This document shows, piece by piece, positions 9,538-17,229 of a DNA stretch of 33,497 nucleotides; the stretch's first letter is position 1; every line of letters starts with the position of its first letter. The stretch is taken from positions 1 through 33,497 of the forward strand of contig JANQML010000102.1 of the NCBI GenBank assembly GCA_028280105.1, given 5' to 3'. The notes beneath the pieces were generated by a model. It was not told the DNA's origin and did no database searches. It worked only from the letters and a program-made list of their open reading frames with translations. The stretch is from Desulfobacula sp. Lineage in GTDB: Bacteria > Desulfobacterota > Desulfobacteria > Desulfobacterales > Desulfobacteraceae. Both the position numbers and the translations under genes were made by a program.

Positions 9538-9623
9538 TAAAGGCGCCAGATTCTTTACCGGCAAAGTTCTGCAGCTCGGTAAAACCACATACATCCGTCG
9601 GATGCCGGAATCTGGCGCCTTTA
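9538..9623. repeat. Cloverleaf-like inverted repeat (16-bp outer stem with two internal hairpins)
   Basis: Perfect 16-bp arms (TAAAGGCGCCAGATTC at 9538-9553 and its complement at 9608-9623) enclose two further hairpins. One is TTTACCG/CGGTAAA at 9554-9560 and 9577-9583, abutting the outer stem. The other is CATCC-GTC-GGATG at 9592-9604. The structure sits between the solute-binding-protein gene and the Na/Pi cotransporter gene, both on the minus strand. It could act as a terminator for the former, a structured RNA, or a small mobile repeat. There is no clear U-tract, so a simple terminator is not certain. Confidence 0.6.
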
Positions 9624-9684
9624 TCTTTTGCAACGCCGGAAAAAGCTTTCCCGCGTTTCAGATCATTCAATTATGGTGTTACAA

Positions 9685-10410
9685 TTATAATTTCCCCTCT
9701 GCCTTTAATTTCGACACAGCCGCATCATATTTTTTCATAAGTTCTTGGCTTTTTGGGTGGGATTTTGAAAAAATCAAGTACATTTGCTGTGTTTTAAACG
9801 GTGAGGTTACCCCATATTCAGCATCTTTACCCGCTCCCAGGATGACCTGGGATTCGGATTTTCCCACATCAATGTTTTCCATCAAAAGATCTGCCCGGTC
9901 ACCGTTGATTATTTTCCAGGCCAGCTCAGAGGAGGATACGATGTTGGCCTTGATTTTATAATCTTTAAGAGGGACTTCGTACCAGTAGGACGACATGCCC
10001 ACCACTTTGAGATCCTGAGCTTTGATGTCGGCGAGGCTTTTGATATCAAGGCCGTTGGGAAATCGTGATTTCTTGTAGAATCCAACCTCTTTGGATAAAG
10101 CGAGCAGATTCTCCGGATAGTTGACTTCAGCCACTCTGTCCTGGGTTTTGGACCATGTAAAACTGGCTACGAAATCCCCTTTTCTGGTCATTTCATACGC
10201 CCGTTTCCAAGGCATAAATACAAATTCGACATCATATCCCATCTCGGTAAACACGGTTTTAATCTTTTTTGCGTGTAATCCGTAATCCGGCAGCTCTTTT
10301 CCTGAAAACGGCTGCCATTCACCGGTGGCGAGTCTTACGGTTTCACTAAAAACAGGACCGGAGAAGAGCAGTGAGATACAAATGGCAATAAGACAATACG
10401 TTTTTTTCAT
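9685..10410 (-). CDS. Periplasmic solute-binding protein, family 3 (amino-acid type)
   Basis: The 241-aa protein has a clear Sec signal peptide (MKKTYCLIAICISLLFSGPVFSE, cleavage probably near residue 22) followed by a family 3 extracellular solute-binding domain. Typical features are the early LATGEWQPFSGKELP segment, the FVPWKRAYEM-like stretch (here VFMPWKRAYEM), and the late VTSPFKTQQMYLIFSK return segment. These proteins bind amino acids or related small molecules in the periplasm. No permease or ATPase gene is adjacent, so it either serves a transporter encoded elsewhere or works as a stand-alone sensor module, as is common for YtfB/MltF-like short members. A strong AAAGGAG ribosome site precedes ATG 10410, and the cloverleaf repeat follows the stop. 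Confidence 0.85.
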   Translation of the reverse strand: MKKTYCLIAICISLLFSGPVFSETVRLATGEWQPFSGKELPDYGLHAKKIKTVFTEMGYDVEFVFMPWKRAYEMTRKGDFVASFTWSKTQDRVAEVNYPENLLALSKEVGFYKKSRFPNGLDIKSLADIKAQDLKVVGMSSYWYEVPLKDYKIKANIVSSSELAWKIINGDRADLLMENIDVGKSESQVILGAGKDAEYGVTSPFKTQQMYLIFSKSHPKSQELMKKYDAAVSKLKAEGKL

Positions 10411-10955
10411 AAATAGACTCCTTTACATTTTTTAGACAACTATTTTCAACACACATATATTAAAAGTACCATGCGGCATGAAAAAAGCTTTATTGCCGCC
10501 TGATACCATTTAAACAACAATTTACTCCTATTCAGGTGAAGATCAACGTTTTTTAGGATAGAAAGACGCTTTTTGTCAAGAAAAGTATAAAGGATGATTG
10601 AAAAAGATGATTCAGCCTGAAGTGTGGTCCTGGCCGGGCTGTCAATTTTCACATAATCTTGCAAAAATAGACAGGCAATCTCGAAAAATTAAAATTTTCC
10701 AAATCAAGAACATATATTATAATCGCTATTCTGGAAAGCCTTCGACAGTTAGAATGTTAAAGTATAAAATACACTTTTTAACCCCTGGATCACCGGCCTC
10801 TCATTGATGGTTGATTAACAAAGGACTTTTCCACGGAGTTTTGGGAAAAGAGCCATAAAGCGTGGTAGGTCTGGTGCATCCTGTTGTTTTAAGTGTATAT
10901 GCCATATGATTTCAGTATATTAAAGAATTTAGCTCAACTCAAATTTGCCAACTTA
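10411..10955. other. AT-rich intergenic region, no gene seen
   Basis: About 545 bp without a credible coding region; the open frames are short, lack ribosome sites and have unlikely composition. Minor dyads such as GCGGCA...TGCCGC (about 10473-10499) are present. The last 60 bp should carry the end of a cassette if the neighbouring genes are cassette-like, but I find no clear attC there. Confidence 0.5.
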
Positions 10956-11279
10956 CTAGTGTTTGATCCACTTTCTCTTCTTGTTGATTTCCTCTTTGTC
11001 TCTAAAAGATTTTTCCAAATCCAAACCGAACCGATTGGCAATTGCACAAATATAAATCAATATATCTGCAAGCTCACCTGAAATGCTCCCAAACGCTGAA
11101 GTTGCGTCAATTTTGAGCCCTTCGGACTTGCGTACTGCTTTGAACAACTCTCCGACCTCCTCTCCCAACAGCAAGCATTTGTCTCTTGCAGACTGATCAT
11201 CAAATCCTCTTTCGAGTTCAAGCTCCTCTACGTATTTCTGGAAATCACTTAAGGTTGGATTACTCTTTAGTTTTAACAT
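10956..11279 (-). CDS. MazG-like nucleotide pyrophosphohydrolase
   Basis: The 107-aa protein is an all-alpha NTP pyrophosphohydrolase of the MazG-like superfamily, which hydrolyses nucleoside triphosphates to monophosphates and pyrophosphate with Mg2+. The metal-binding pattern is visible as GEEVGEL (about residues 39-45) and, after the helical linker, GELADILIYI (about 69-78), with a closing RDKEEINKKRKW typical of the family end. The length is that of a single-domain house-cleaning or cassette-borne form. The gene follows the ATC-hydrolase-like gene on the same strand, separated only by an attC-like sequence, and lies in an AT-rich patch. Both points are consistent with horizontal acquisition. 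Confidence 0.85.
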   Translation of the reverse strand: MLKLKSNPTLSDFQKYVEELELERGFDDQSARDKCLLLGEEVGELFKAVRKSEGLKIDATSAFGSISGELADILIYICAIANRFGLDLEKSFRDKEEINKKRKWIKH

Positions 11280-11300
11280 GATATTTTTCTATGTTTCGCC

Positions 11301-11360
11301 TTATAACGCTGCAAATGGAGCGTAGCGGAATTTGCATCCGAGTTAATTTGCCGGTTATGC
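11301..11360 (-). other. Integron attC-like recombination site (candidate)
   Basis: Read on the minus strand, the 60-bp segment starts GCATAAC (11360-11354), ends GTTATAA (11307-11301), and has internal complementary arms GCAAAT and ATTTGC around TCCGCTACGCTCC. This resembles the R''-L''-loop-L'-R' plan of attC sites and has a typical length. The TAA stop of the upstream gene lies inside GCATAAC, as is usual in gene cassettes, and the next gene starts 21 bp after the site. The outer boxes pair over only five bases, and no integrase is in the window. Confidence 0.42.
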
Positions 11361-11840
11361 TTTCTTGTTGTGTTCTGTAACACGGCAATAGGTAAAATCA
11401 CAGATTGTTCCACCTGTGCCGATTGTACAATTTCTTTTAAATCTCCATTTTTCAATATTATCTTCTGCAACAAGCCAATCTCCCCGACACATATGCTGGC
11501 CCAATTCAGGAATGTTTAGTTTGGATATCGCCTCCGCAAAAGGACAGTTTTGAATGGGCAGCCTGACAGTATTTATATCTATGTATTCAATATCATAATC
11601 AAATAACAGACCCCATATTTTTTGCTTGTCTTTTAGTTTACTCTTAAAATGATCGAATTCTGAGGCATCTTTGATTATTGGAGGAAAAAATTTTTGCATC
11701 GTTTTTGCAATGATTGTTACTACTGGCCCTATTATTTTAACAGCTTGTTGTTTTCCAACAAAAATTGATAGAGTGTGCGTAATTAAAGAAATCGGAGCAG
11801 CAGTCAAAAATCCGATTAGGCATCTAAACAATATCTTCAT
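11355..11840 (-). CDS. ATC hydrolase-like family protein (L-2-amino-thiazoline-4-carboxylate hydrolase family)
   Basis: The 161-aa product has a hydrophobic N-terminal segment (about residues 1-50) that may anchor or target it to the membrane. Its C-terminal half carries CPFAEAISKLN, LGQHMCRGDW and CTIGTGGTICDFTYCR. These match the conserved Cys-Pro-Phe and CDF-type motifs of the L-2-amino-thiazoline-4-carboxylic acid hydrolase family, whose founding member opens a thiazoline ring in cysteine synthesis; most members have no tested function. An AAAGGA site sits at a good distance before ATG 11840. The stop codon lies within an attC-like sequence, and a weaker attC-like dyad lies about 20 bp upstream of the start, so the gene may be a mobile cassette. 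The precise activity is not established. Confidence 0.7.
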   Translation of the reverse strand: MKILFRCLIGFLTAAPISLITHTLSIFVGKQQAVKIIGPVVTIIAKTMQKFFPPIIKDASEFDHFKSKLKDKQKIWGLLFDYDIEYIDINTVRLPIQNCPFAEAISKLNIPELGQHMCRGDWLVAEDNIEKWRFKRNCTIGTGGTICDFTYCRVTEHNKKA

Positions 11841-11860
11841 ATTAATCCTTTAATAAAGGG

Positions 11861-11913
11861 ACATAACAATTTAATGTGTGGTTCTGTTCATCATAAAAAT
11901 GGTATTGTTATCC
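11861..11913 (-). other. Weak second attC-like dyad upstream of the ATC hydrolase-like gene
   Basis: ACATAACAAT (11861-11870) and ATTGTTATCC (11904-11913) pair over eight of ten bases and carry the AAC/GTT core triplets, in the place where the previous cassette's attC would be. The central part folds poorly, so this may be a chance dyad. Confidence 0.25.
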
Positions 11914-12068
11914 AGTTAGAAAATTATAGAAAGCTGGAATACACTTTCAATATCAACGGGTTCCGTAAATGTAAAGTAAGAAATGAGCGCAGATTCCACT
12001 TTATGGAGGGTAAAGTTGAATAAAAAATCAGAATAGCGGTTCAACCTATTACATAACCGTAACCCATT

Positions 12069-12485
12069 TCAGTTCTTAATAAATTGATCCGGGAAACCTG
12101 CCCGGTCAATCTGAACACCATATGACCTTACTTTTCCACCAGATGCCATCTGCTGAACATAAAGATATTGAACGGCTTTTTGAATGTCTGCAATTCCTTG
12201 TCTTGCCTTTGACTGACCTATGCAATCCGGAAAGATCTACCGTGTGGTTAACAACCATTTGAACCGCTTTAAAAATTCTTCAAGATGATTCTGGACCACC
12301 CTGCAAAGAGTGATCAGTCCGCTGTCCATATCAATTATCACCTCTGGTTTTGATAGATTTTTTTTAAAAAAGATCCATGCCGCACCGGAAAAGGCTTCCA
12401 CATAGGTGTTGTGCCCAGGGATAAGGGGGATGATGGTTTTTGCTAACCGGGAGTTACCGCCGATATATTCGAATGGGTTGTTCAC
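12069..12485 (-). pseudogene. dam: Dam-type N6-adenine DNA methyltransferase, decayed
   Basis: From a GTG at 12485 the frame reads NNPFEYIGGNSRLAKTIIPL, the SAM-binding FxxxGG motif of D12-class adenine methyltransferases, followed by TYVEAFSGAAWIFF. An in-frame TAG at 12239-12237 stops it after 82 codons. The same frame then continues with family-like sequence (IFPDCIGQSKARQGIADIQ, then KAVQYLYVQQMASGGKV) to a TGA at 12071-12069. Total decoded length is about 138 codons against roughly 250-280 for intact members, so the C-terminal part with the DPPY catalytic motif is lost. It is therefore doubly broken: nonsense codon and 3' deletion. TTG at 12525-12527 extends the frame upstream but not with family sequence. 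It is probably a remnant of a prophage or other mobile insertion. Confidence 0.75.
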
Positions 12486-12558
12486 ACGGGCACGGCCATA
12501 ATCTGTTGGTACGCCGCTTGGGCCCAAGATACCGGCAACGGTTGCAGGCCTTCACCGG

Positions 12559-13032
12559 TCAATCCCAGAATCGCCTCCCCATATGAGTTAACCCGGACAA
12601 TCCTTTCCCGGACAAATCCCTTTCAAACCGGTGGGAAAAAATCTTTGCGTCATAAAAAGCGGCAATTTTTTCAAACAGGTCCACCACTTTTTTTCTGATA
12701 TCGTGCCGTTCTCCCGGGGGGGACTGGAAGCCCCAAAAGGTACCATCTTTAAATCGAACCGTTCCCTTGGATGAGAATTCCATTGATGTGTCTGTCATCA
12801 ATGATCCTACCAGCTCGACATCCTCGGTTTTGATAATAAATATTTCATCAACACTGAGATGATTCTGTTTAAGCATCCTTACTCCTTTCGCTGTCGGGTC
12901 TATTGGGTTCCCGTAGAAAAACAGCTCCATTTGACTGATTTCCGCGTTGGATAAAATTTTTATCCGACTTGAACCTGAACAAAATTGATTGTTTTCCTGC
13001 AGAAACGATTTAAAAGACCTCATCTTTTCCAT
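12559..13032 (-). CDS. Hypothetical protein, 157 aa
   Basis: I do not recognise this protein. It has 157 residues, no signal peptide or membrane helix, and a mixed composition with segments such as NAEISQMELFFYGNPID, IFIIKTEDVELVGSL and TVRFKDGTFWGFQSPPGER. The C-terminus ends GRRFWD. It is the first sizeable frame downstream of the cobalamin riboswitch and its terminator, and it is followed by the Dam remnant on the same strand. No good ribosome site precedes ATG 13032; M4 (13023) is an alternative start. It could be a mobile-element passenger or the gene now under the riboswitch. Coding confidence is moderate, based on length and even codon use. Confidence 0.5.
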   Translation of the reverse strand: MEKMRSFKSFLQENNQFCSGSSRIKILSNAEISQMELFFYGNPIDPTAKGVRMLKQNHLSVDEIFIIKTEDVELVGSLMTDTSMEFSSKGTVRFKDGTFWGFQSPPGERHDIRKKVVDLFEKIAAFYDAKIFSHRFERDLSGKGLSGLTHMGRRFWD

Positions 13033-13156
13033 TGTTCAGCTTATTTGTGTAAGCGTAAATCCCAACCTGACCTCTACCGGTCACTGTATGGGGGTGAATA
13101 CCTCCGGTGAAAATGCGAGTCTCTGCTTCATTGCCGGTGATGCTGAGCGCCCGCAT
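13010..13156 (-). CDS. Small ORF (48 aa) directly after the riboswitch terminator
   Basis: The frame starts with ATG 13156, immediately after the terminator U-tract, and encodes 48 residues containing TRIFTGGIHPHTVTGRGQVG. It ends inside the first codons of the 157-aa gene in another frame. The only ribosome-site-like sequence (GAAAGG) lies within the terminator's distal arm, which would couple translation to hairpin opening. I recognise no family. It may be a truncated leftover of the gene the riboswitch originally controlled, or a chance frame. Confidence 0.25.
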   Translation of the reverse strand: MRALSITGNEAETRIFTGGIHPHTVTGRGQVGIYAYTNKLNNGKDEVF

Positions 13157-13192
13157 AAAAAAAGCCTTTCAAGCTAAAACGCTTGAAAGGCT
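13156..13192 (-). terminator. Rho-independent terminator of the riboswitch expression platform
   Basis: On the minus strand AGCCTTTCAAGC (13192-13181) pairs perfectly with GCTTGAAAGGCT (13174-13163) around a 6-nt loop and is followed by seven U residues (13162-13156). It lies about 80 bp after the cobalamin aptamer, as expected for transcriptional control. Confidence 0.85.
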
Positions 13193-13269
13193 GCACCCAG
13201 TTTACTTGGTCCTTTCCAAATTAACGCCGGAGTTCTGTAACGCCGCAGAAACTTGGCTGTCTTTTTTAA

Positions 13270-13428
13270 GGCAGGTCTTCTGGCTTTCGGATCAACCTAA
13301 TGTCTGCACCTTCCCGATTCGATTCATCGAACAGTGGTATTTCGCAGAGTTCGTACCCGATCACAGCGGCGGGACCGCTCCCGATTCCAACGGGATTCCC
13401 TATTAAGCCCAACATGAGCACCTTTAAA
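13270..13428 (-). ncRNA. Cobalamin riboswitch aptamer
   Basis: Read on the minus strand, the aptamer shows the standard cobalamin-riboswitch blocks in order: AAAGGTGC, TTAATAGGGAA, CGGGAGCGGTCCCGCCGCTG, CCACTG (part of the B12 box), GGGAAGG, and the closing AAAGCCAGAAGACCTGCC. A transcription terminator follows. This class binds adenosyl- or methylcobalamin and normally switches off B12 transport or synthesis genes. Here no recognisable B12 gene follows: downstream are a 48-aa frame, a 157-aa unknown protein and a decayed methylase. Confidence 0.93.
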
Positions 13429-13551
13429 ACCAATTATTGAATGGATGCCATAGAAAAGTCAAGGGAATGACCTAAATTATTACTAGAAGTACCCTTAATT
13501 GATTTCCGACAATCGGTTTGAATGTTTGTTTTTACAGACAAATGGATGTCT

Positions 13552-15426
13552 TTAACTCTGTTTTTTGGGTATTTTTCTAGGATCCGTCATATTCTCCGGT
13601 CTCAGCATGTCATCCAGTTCTTCTTTTGACAGCAGCCCCTGTTCCAACACCTGTTCATAAACACTGCCCCCTGTTTTAAGGGCCTTTTTGGCAATGGCGG
13701 CTGAGGTTTCATATCCCAGGACCGGGACCAGTGCCGTGACCAGGCCGATACTGTTCTCCACATATTTCCGGCATACGTCGCGGTTGGCTTCGATACCGTT
13801 AATGCAGCGGGATGCCAATGTTACACAGGCGTTTTTCAGGATCATCATTCCGTGGAGCAGGTCGTAGGCAATAATGGGTTCTGCCATACAGAGTTCCAGT
13901 TCACTGGCTTCGGCAGCCATGGATACCACGGCGTCATATCCCATGACCTGGTAGCAGATCTGGTTAACCAGCTCCGGAATAACCGGGTTGACCTTTCCGG
14001 GCATAATGGAAGACCCCGGCTGCATGGGCGGGAGGTTTATCTCGTTTAAGCCGCACCGGGGGCCGGAAGAGAGCCACCTGAGGTCGTTGCATATTTTAGA
14101 TATTTGGACGGCAGCCCGTTTCAAGGTGGCCGACATCTGAACAAAAGAACCGGCATTCTGGGTGGCTTCCACCAGATTCCGGGCTTTTACGAGTTCAAAC
14201 CCGCTGAGTTCGGATAACACCTTTGTGACCGCGCCTGCATATCCCGGAGGACTGTTGATACCGGTACCGATGGCTGTGGCACCCATGTTAATTTTCAGCA
14301 GTTCTTCGGCAGATTGGGCAATGGCGCCGACAGCACTGTCAATCATTACGGCATAGGCTGAAAACTCCTGTCCCAATGTCATGGGAACCGCATCCTGGTT
14401 CTCGGTCCGCCCCATTTTAAGCACGTCCTTAAACTCATCGGCCTTGTTTAACAGGGCCGCCTGAAGATCTTTCATGGCCCGTTCCAGGTTTTGGTTGGCC
14501 AGCAGTACGGCCAGTTTAACTGCCGTGGGATAAGCATCATTGGTGGATTGGGAGCAATTGACATGGTCGTTGGGGTGGAGGTGTTCATACTCCCCTTTGT
14601 GATATCCCATCAGTTCCAGGCCCCGGTTGGCAATGACCTCATTGGCATTCATATTGGTGGACGTGCCGGCCCCGCCCTGGAACATGTCTACGGTGAAATT
14701 GTCATGCCATTTACCATCCAGCAGTTCGTCACAGGCTTTGCAAATGGCGTCCGCTTTTTCAGGGTCCAGCATCCCCAACTGAGAGTTGGCAATGGCAGCG
14801 GCTTTTTTGACCAGGGCCAGGCCGTCAATCAGGTGCTGAAAATTACTGACCGATATTCCGGAGATGGAAAAATTCTCCATGGCCCGTTGAGTCTGGACCC
14901 CATAGTAAACCCCGTCGCACAGTTCCCGCTGGCCCAAAGAATCCAGTTCCTGGCGAAACCCGGTCATGACGTTCGATTCCGGCCGGTTTCGATACAGCTG
15001 TTTGGAAAGTACCCGCATCCGCCGGTTGATCCCCACGGCAACCCGCGTAAGGATGCGGTAAAAGAGTTCGGGCCGGTTTTCCTTTAATGCTTCAATCTCT
15101 TTTATGGAGATCTGCCAAAGCGTGGCACCGTTCCGGGAGTAAGCCCCGTTTGAGTGAGCATCTCCTTCCAGAAAGGCTCCCTCACTGATCAACGCACCGG
15201 AAAGCATGGTGGCGACGTGGCGGGAGCTGCCGTGGAGTCCGCGGACCAGCTCGACATCCCCCTCAAGAATAATCCCGGCCCACAGCCGGGGGGTGGATTC
15301 TTGAAACAGCCATTCGTTGGGTTGATAGGTTTTTTTTTGTCCCTGATCGAAAAATACCTTCAGATCATCTTCATTAATACCGGAAAATTTAGCCGCCTGC
15401 TTGATGGTCCGTCTGTCCAGCGTCAT
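13552..15426 (-). CDS. aspA: Aspartate ammonia-lyase with N-terminal cyclic-nucleotide-binding domain
   Basis: The 624-aa protein fuses a Crp-like cNMP-binding beta-barrel (about residues 10-140) to a complete aspartase/fumarase-superfamily enzyme (about 150-610). The enzyme half has GGAGTSTNMNANEV, NCSQSTNDAYPT, MGRTENQDAVPMTLGQEF and the signature GSSIMPGKVNP (about 471-481), all typical of aspartase, which deaminates L-aspartate to fumarate and ammonia. Typical AspA is about 470 aa, so the N-terminal 150 residues are a true addition. No frame break separates the parts. The GGAGATGACGCT site precedes ATG 15426. The Dcu transporter gene lies 56 bp upstream on the same strand, so the pair probably forms an aspartate-fumarate-succinate module. 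That nucleotide binding controls the enzyme is inference; the domain may also be structural. Confidence 0.9.
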   Translation of the reverse strand: MTLDRRTIKQAAKFSGINEDDLKVFFDQGQKKTYQPNEWLFQESTPRLWAGIILEGDVELVRGLHGSSRHVATMLSGALISEGAFLEGDAHSNGAYSRNGATLWQISIKEIEALKENRPELFYRILTRVAVGINRRMRVLSKQLYRNRPESNVMTGFRQELDSLGQRELCDGVYYGVQTQRAMENFSISGISVSNFQHLIDGLALVKKAAAIANSQLGMLDPEKADAICKACDELLDGKWHDNFTVDMFQGGAGTSTNMNANEVIANRGLELMGYHKGEYEHLHPNDHVNCSQSTNDAYPTAVKLAVLLANQNLERAMKDLQAALLNKADEFKDVLKMGRTENQDAVPMTLGQEFSAYAVMIDSAVGAIAQSAEELLKINMGATAIGTGINSPPGYAGAVTKVLSELSGFELVKARNLVEATQNAGSFVQMSATLKRAAVQISKICNDLRWLSSGPRCGLNEINLPPMQPGSSIMPGKVNPVIPELVNQICYQVMGYDAVVSMAAEASELELCMAEPIIAYDLLHGMMILKNACVTLASRCINGIEANRDVCRKYVENSIGLVTALVPVLGYETSAAIAKKALKTGGSVYEQVLEQGLLSKEELDDMLRPENMTDPRKIPKKQS

Positions 15427-15482
15427 AGCGTCATCTCCAAAAAAAGTGTTGTTTGATAGTTGTTTGATAATTAAGATCGTTC

Positions 15483-16799
15483 TCAGGAAGATAGCATCAT
15501 AGAAAGAAAATATCCAACCCCTGTGGCCGTTCCGACACCGATGATTCCCGGCAGCATGAAACTGTGATTCACTACATATTTTCCAATCCGTGTCGTACCG
15601 GTCCGGTCAAAGCTGATGGCTGCCAGGTCACTGGGATAAAAGGGGAAGAAAAAATAGGCGTAGCACGCCGGCAGAACCCCGATCAGCACGGCCGGCGGAA
15701 TATTTAACAAAAACCCCAACGGCAGCATAATGGTGAGCACGGCCGCCTGGCTTTTCAAAAACACCGAAACAATAAACATGGCAAAGGCAAAGGTCCACGG
15801 CAACGCTTCCACCATATCCTTGACCAGGTCGATAAGGTAAGTTTTATGCGCACCGATAATGGTGTCACTGAGCCATGCAATACCGAAAATAATCAATACA
15901 GCCACCATACCGGCATTAAAAACAGTCCCGCCGGCAATTTTTTTGGGACTGACATTGGTGAACAATAAAATAAGAGCGCCCACGGTCAGCATCATAAACT
16001 GGATGGCAACCGACATGCCCACACCTTTGGGAAGAACGGTTTTGGAGAACAATGCAACGATGATGACGGCAAGGATACCTCCCAGAAAGATGAATAACCC
16101 TTTATGTGCCTTTGGATCGATCTGTTTCTCTGTTTGCCCGCCTCCTTCTCTGTTTAGTTCTTTCACAAATTCGGGATCTTTCATTTTCTCGGCAAACACG
16201 GGATCTTTGTCCAGATCTTTTCCCCGTTTCAAACTCCAGGTGGTGGCAGCCAGAACCCCCAGAAAGGTGGCAGGCATGGTGATTTTTAAAATATCCACCA
16301 ACCCGATGGCGAGCTGATTGGCCGTGGCCGTGGCCAGAACAACGGCTGCCGCCGCTGCAATGGGGCTGGCGGTTATCCCCATTTGTGATGCCACGGTTGA
16401 TACTGCCAGAGGCCGCTCCGGGCGAATTCCCTGTTTGTATGCCACGTCATAGATGACCGGAAGCAGCGGATAGACCGAATGGCCGGTACCCACCAGCACC
16501 GTCAGGCAATACGTGCACAGGGGGCCCAGATAGACGATATATTTGGGATTATTGCGCAGTAATTTTTCTGCATAGCTTACCAAAAGGTTCAGCCCGCCGG
16601 TTGCCTCTAAAGTGGCGGAACCCGCCACAACCGCCAGTATAATCAGCATCACATTCACCGGAGGTTTGCCCGGTGTGATGCCGAAGACAAATACCAGCAA
16701 GGAGACACCCAGTCCGCCCAGCAGTCCGAAGGCAATCCCGCCGTAACGGATGCCGATAAAAATAATACCCAGTAAAATTAGCATATGAAACCAGAACAT
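15483..16799 (-). CDS. Anaerobic C4-dicarboxylate transporter, Dcu family
   Basis: This 438-aa polytopic membrane protein (about 11 hydrophobic helices) belongs to the DcuA/DcuB family, which exchanges aspartate, fumarate, malate and succinate in anaerobic cells. Family-like sequence includes the start MFWFHMLILLGIIFIGIRYGG, TGHSVYPLLPVIYDVA, PLAVSTVASQMGITASPIAAA and the late ACYAYFFFPFYPSDLAAI. An AAAGGAATGG site precedes ATG 16799. It lies directly upstream of the cNMP-aspartase gene on the same strand, with 56 bp between, which argues for joint expression and for aspartate or fumarate as the transported substrate. I cannot separate DcuA from DcuB by eye. dnaK is divergent. Confidence 0.9.
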   Translation of the reverse strand: MFWFHMLILLGIIFIGIRYGGIAFGLLGGLGVSLLVFVFGITPGKPPVNVMLIILAVVAGSATLEATGGLNLLVSYAEKLLRNNPKYIVYLGPLCTYCLTVLVGTGHSVYPLLPVIYDVAYKQGIRPERPLAVSTVASQMGITASPIAAAAAVVLATATANQLAIGLVDILKITMPATFLGVLAATTWSLKRGKDLDKDPVFAEKMKDPEFVKELNREGGGQTEKQIDPKAHKGLFIFLGGILAVIIVALFSKTVLPKGVGMSVAIQFMMLTVGALILLFTNVSPKKIAGGTVFNAGMVAVLIIFGIAWLSDTIIGAHKTYLIDLVKDMVEALPWTFAFAMFIVSVFLKSQAAVLTIMLPLGFLLNIPPAVLIGVLPACYAYFFFPFYPSDLAAISFDRTGTTRIGKYVVNHSFMLPGIIGVGTATGVGYFLSMMLSS

Positions 16800-17229
16800 T
16801 ATCCATTCCTTTGTATTATATTCGTTGGTTTAAAGGCCCATCAGTTTATTAATGACAGGTATAGCATTAAAGATCTCTTTGCCTGCCGGATGTTGATTTC
16901 TTTTTTCAGTATTGATTGGTTCGTTCTTAACAGGCACTCTATTTTTTCCGCCCAATTTAAGTATCAAAAAAATGCTGTCAATATCATGAAGTCTATTTTT
17001 AAAAATAAACCGTCATTTGTGTGGCTGCCCCATCTTTACAGGTAAAAATCAGAGGTGTTTTAAAAGCAAGAAAAATCCATTACTTTTAAAAAAAAATAAA
17101 AAAAATAATGAAAATTAAATTGACATCAACAAAGGGGTGTCTATTTTCTTTTCATAAGAATTTTTCCGGAACAACACGTAAAAGACCACCGGAATAAACA
17201 TATCACCTAACAATCAGGAGAATTGAAAA
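16800..17229. other. Divergent intergenic region between dcu and dnaK
   Basis: About 430 bp, AT-rich, without a credible gene. It must hold promoters for both neighbours. No CIRCE element (TTAGCACTC dyad) is present upstream of dnaK. Confidence 0.6.
17120..17147 (+). promoter_or_regulatory. Possible sigma-70-type promoter of dnaK
   Basis: TTGACA (17120-17125) and TATTTT (17142-17147) are spaced by 16 bp, about 80 bp upstream of the dnaK start. The -35 box is perfect and the -10 box is weak. No heat-shock-specific element is obvious. Confidence 0.35.

Noticed and set aside
11874..12023. A 49-aa plus-strand ORF (MCGSVHHKNG...) in the accessory patch.
   Set aside because: It is short, its ribosome site is weak and distant, it overlaps the weak attC-like dyad, and no family is recognised. 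It could be chance.
12237..12239. The in-frame TAG in the Dam remnant as a pyrrolysine codon.
   Set aside because: Pyrrolysine is known mainly in MtmB/MtbB/MttB methyltransferases, the gene also lacks its C-terminal catalytic part, and no Pyl machinery is visible; nonsense decay is simpler.
16785..17045. An 86-aa plus-strand ORF between dcu and dnaK.
   Set aside because: It begins inside the dcu coding region, lacks a ribosome site and its composition is typical of AT-rich noncoding DNA.
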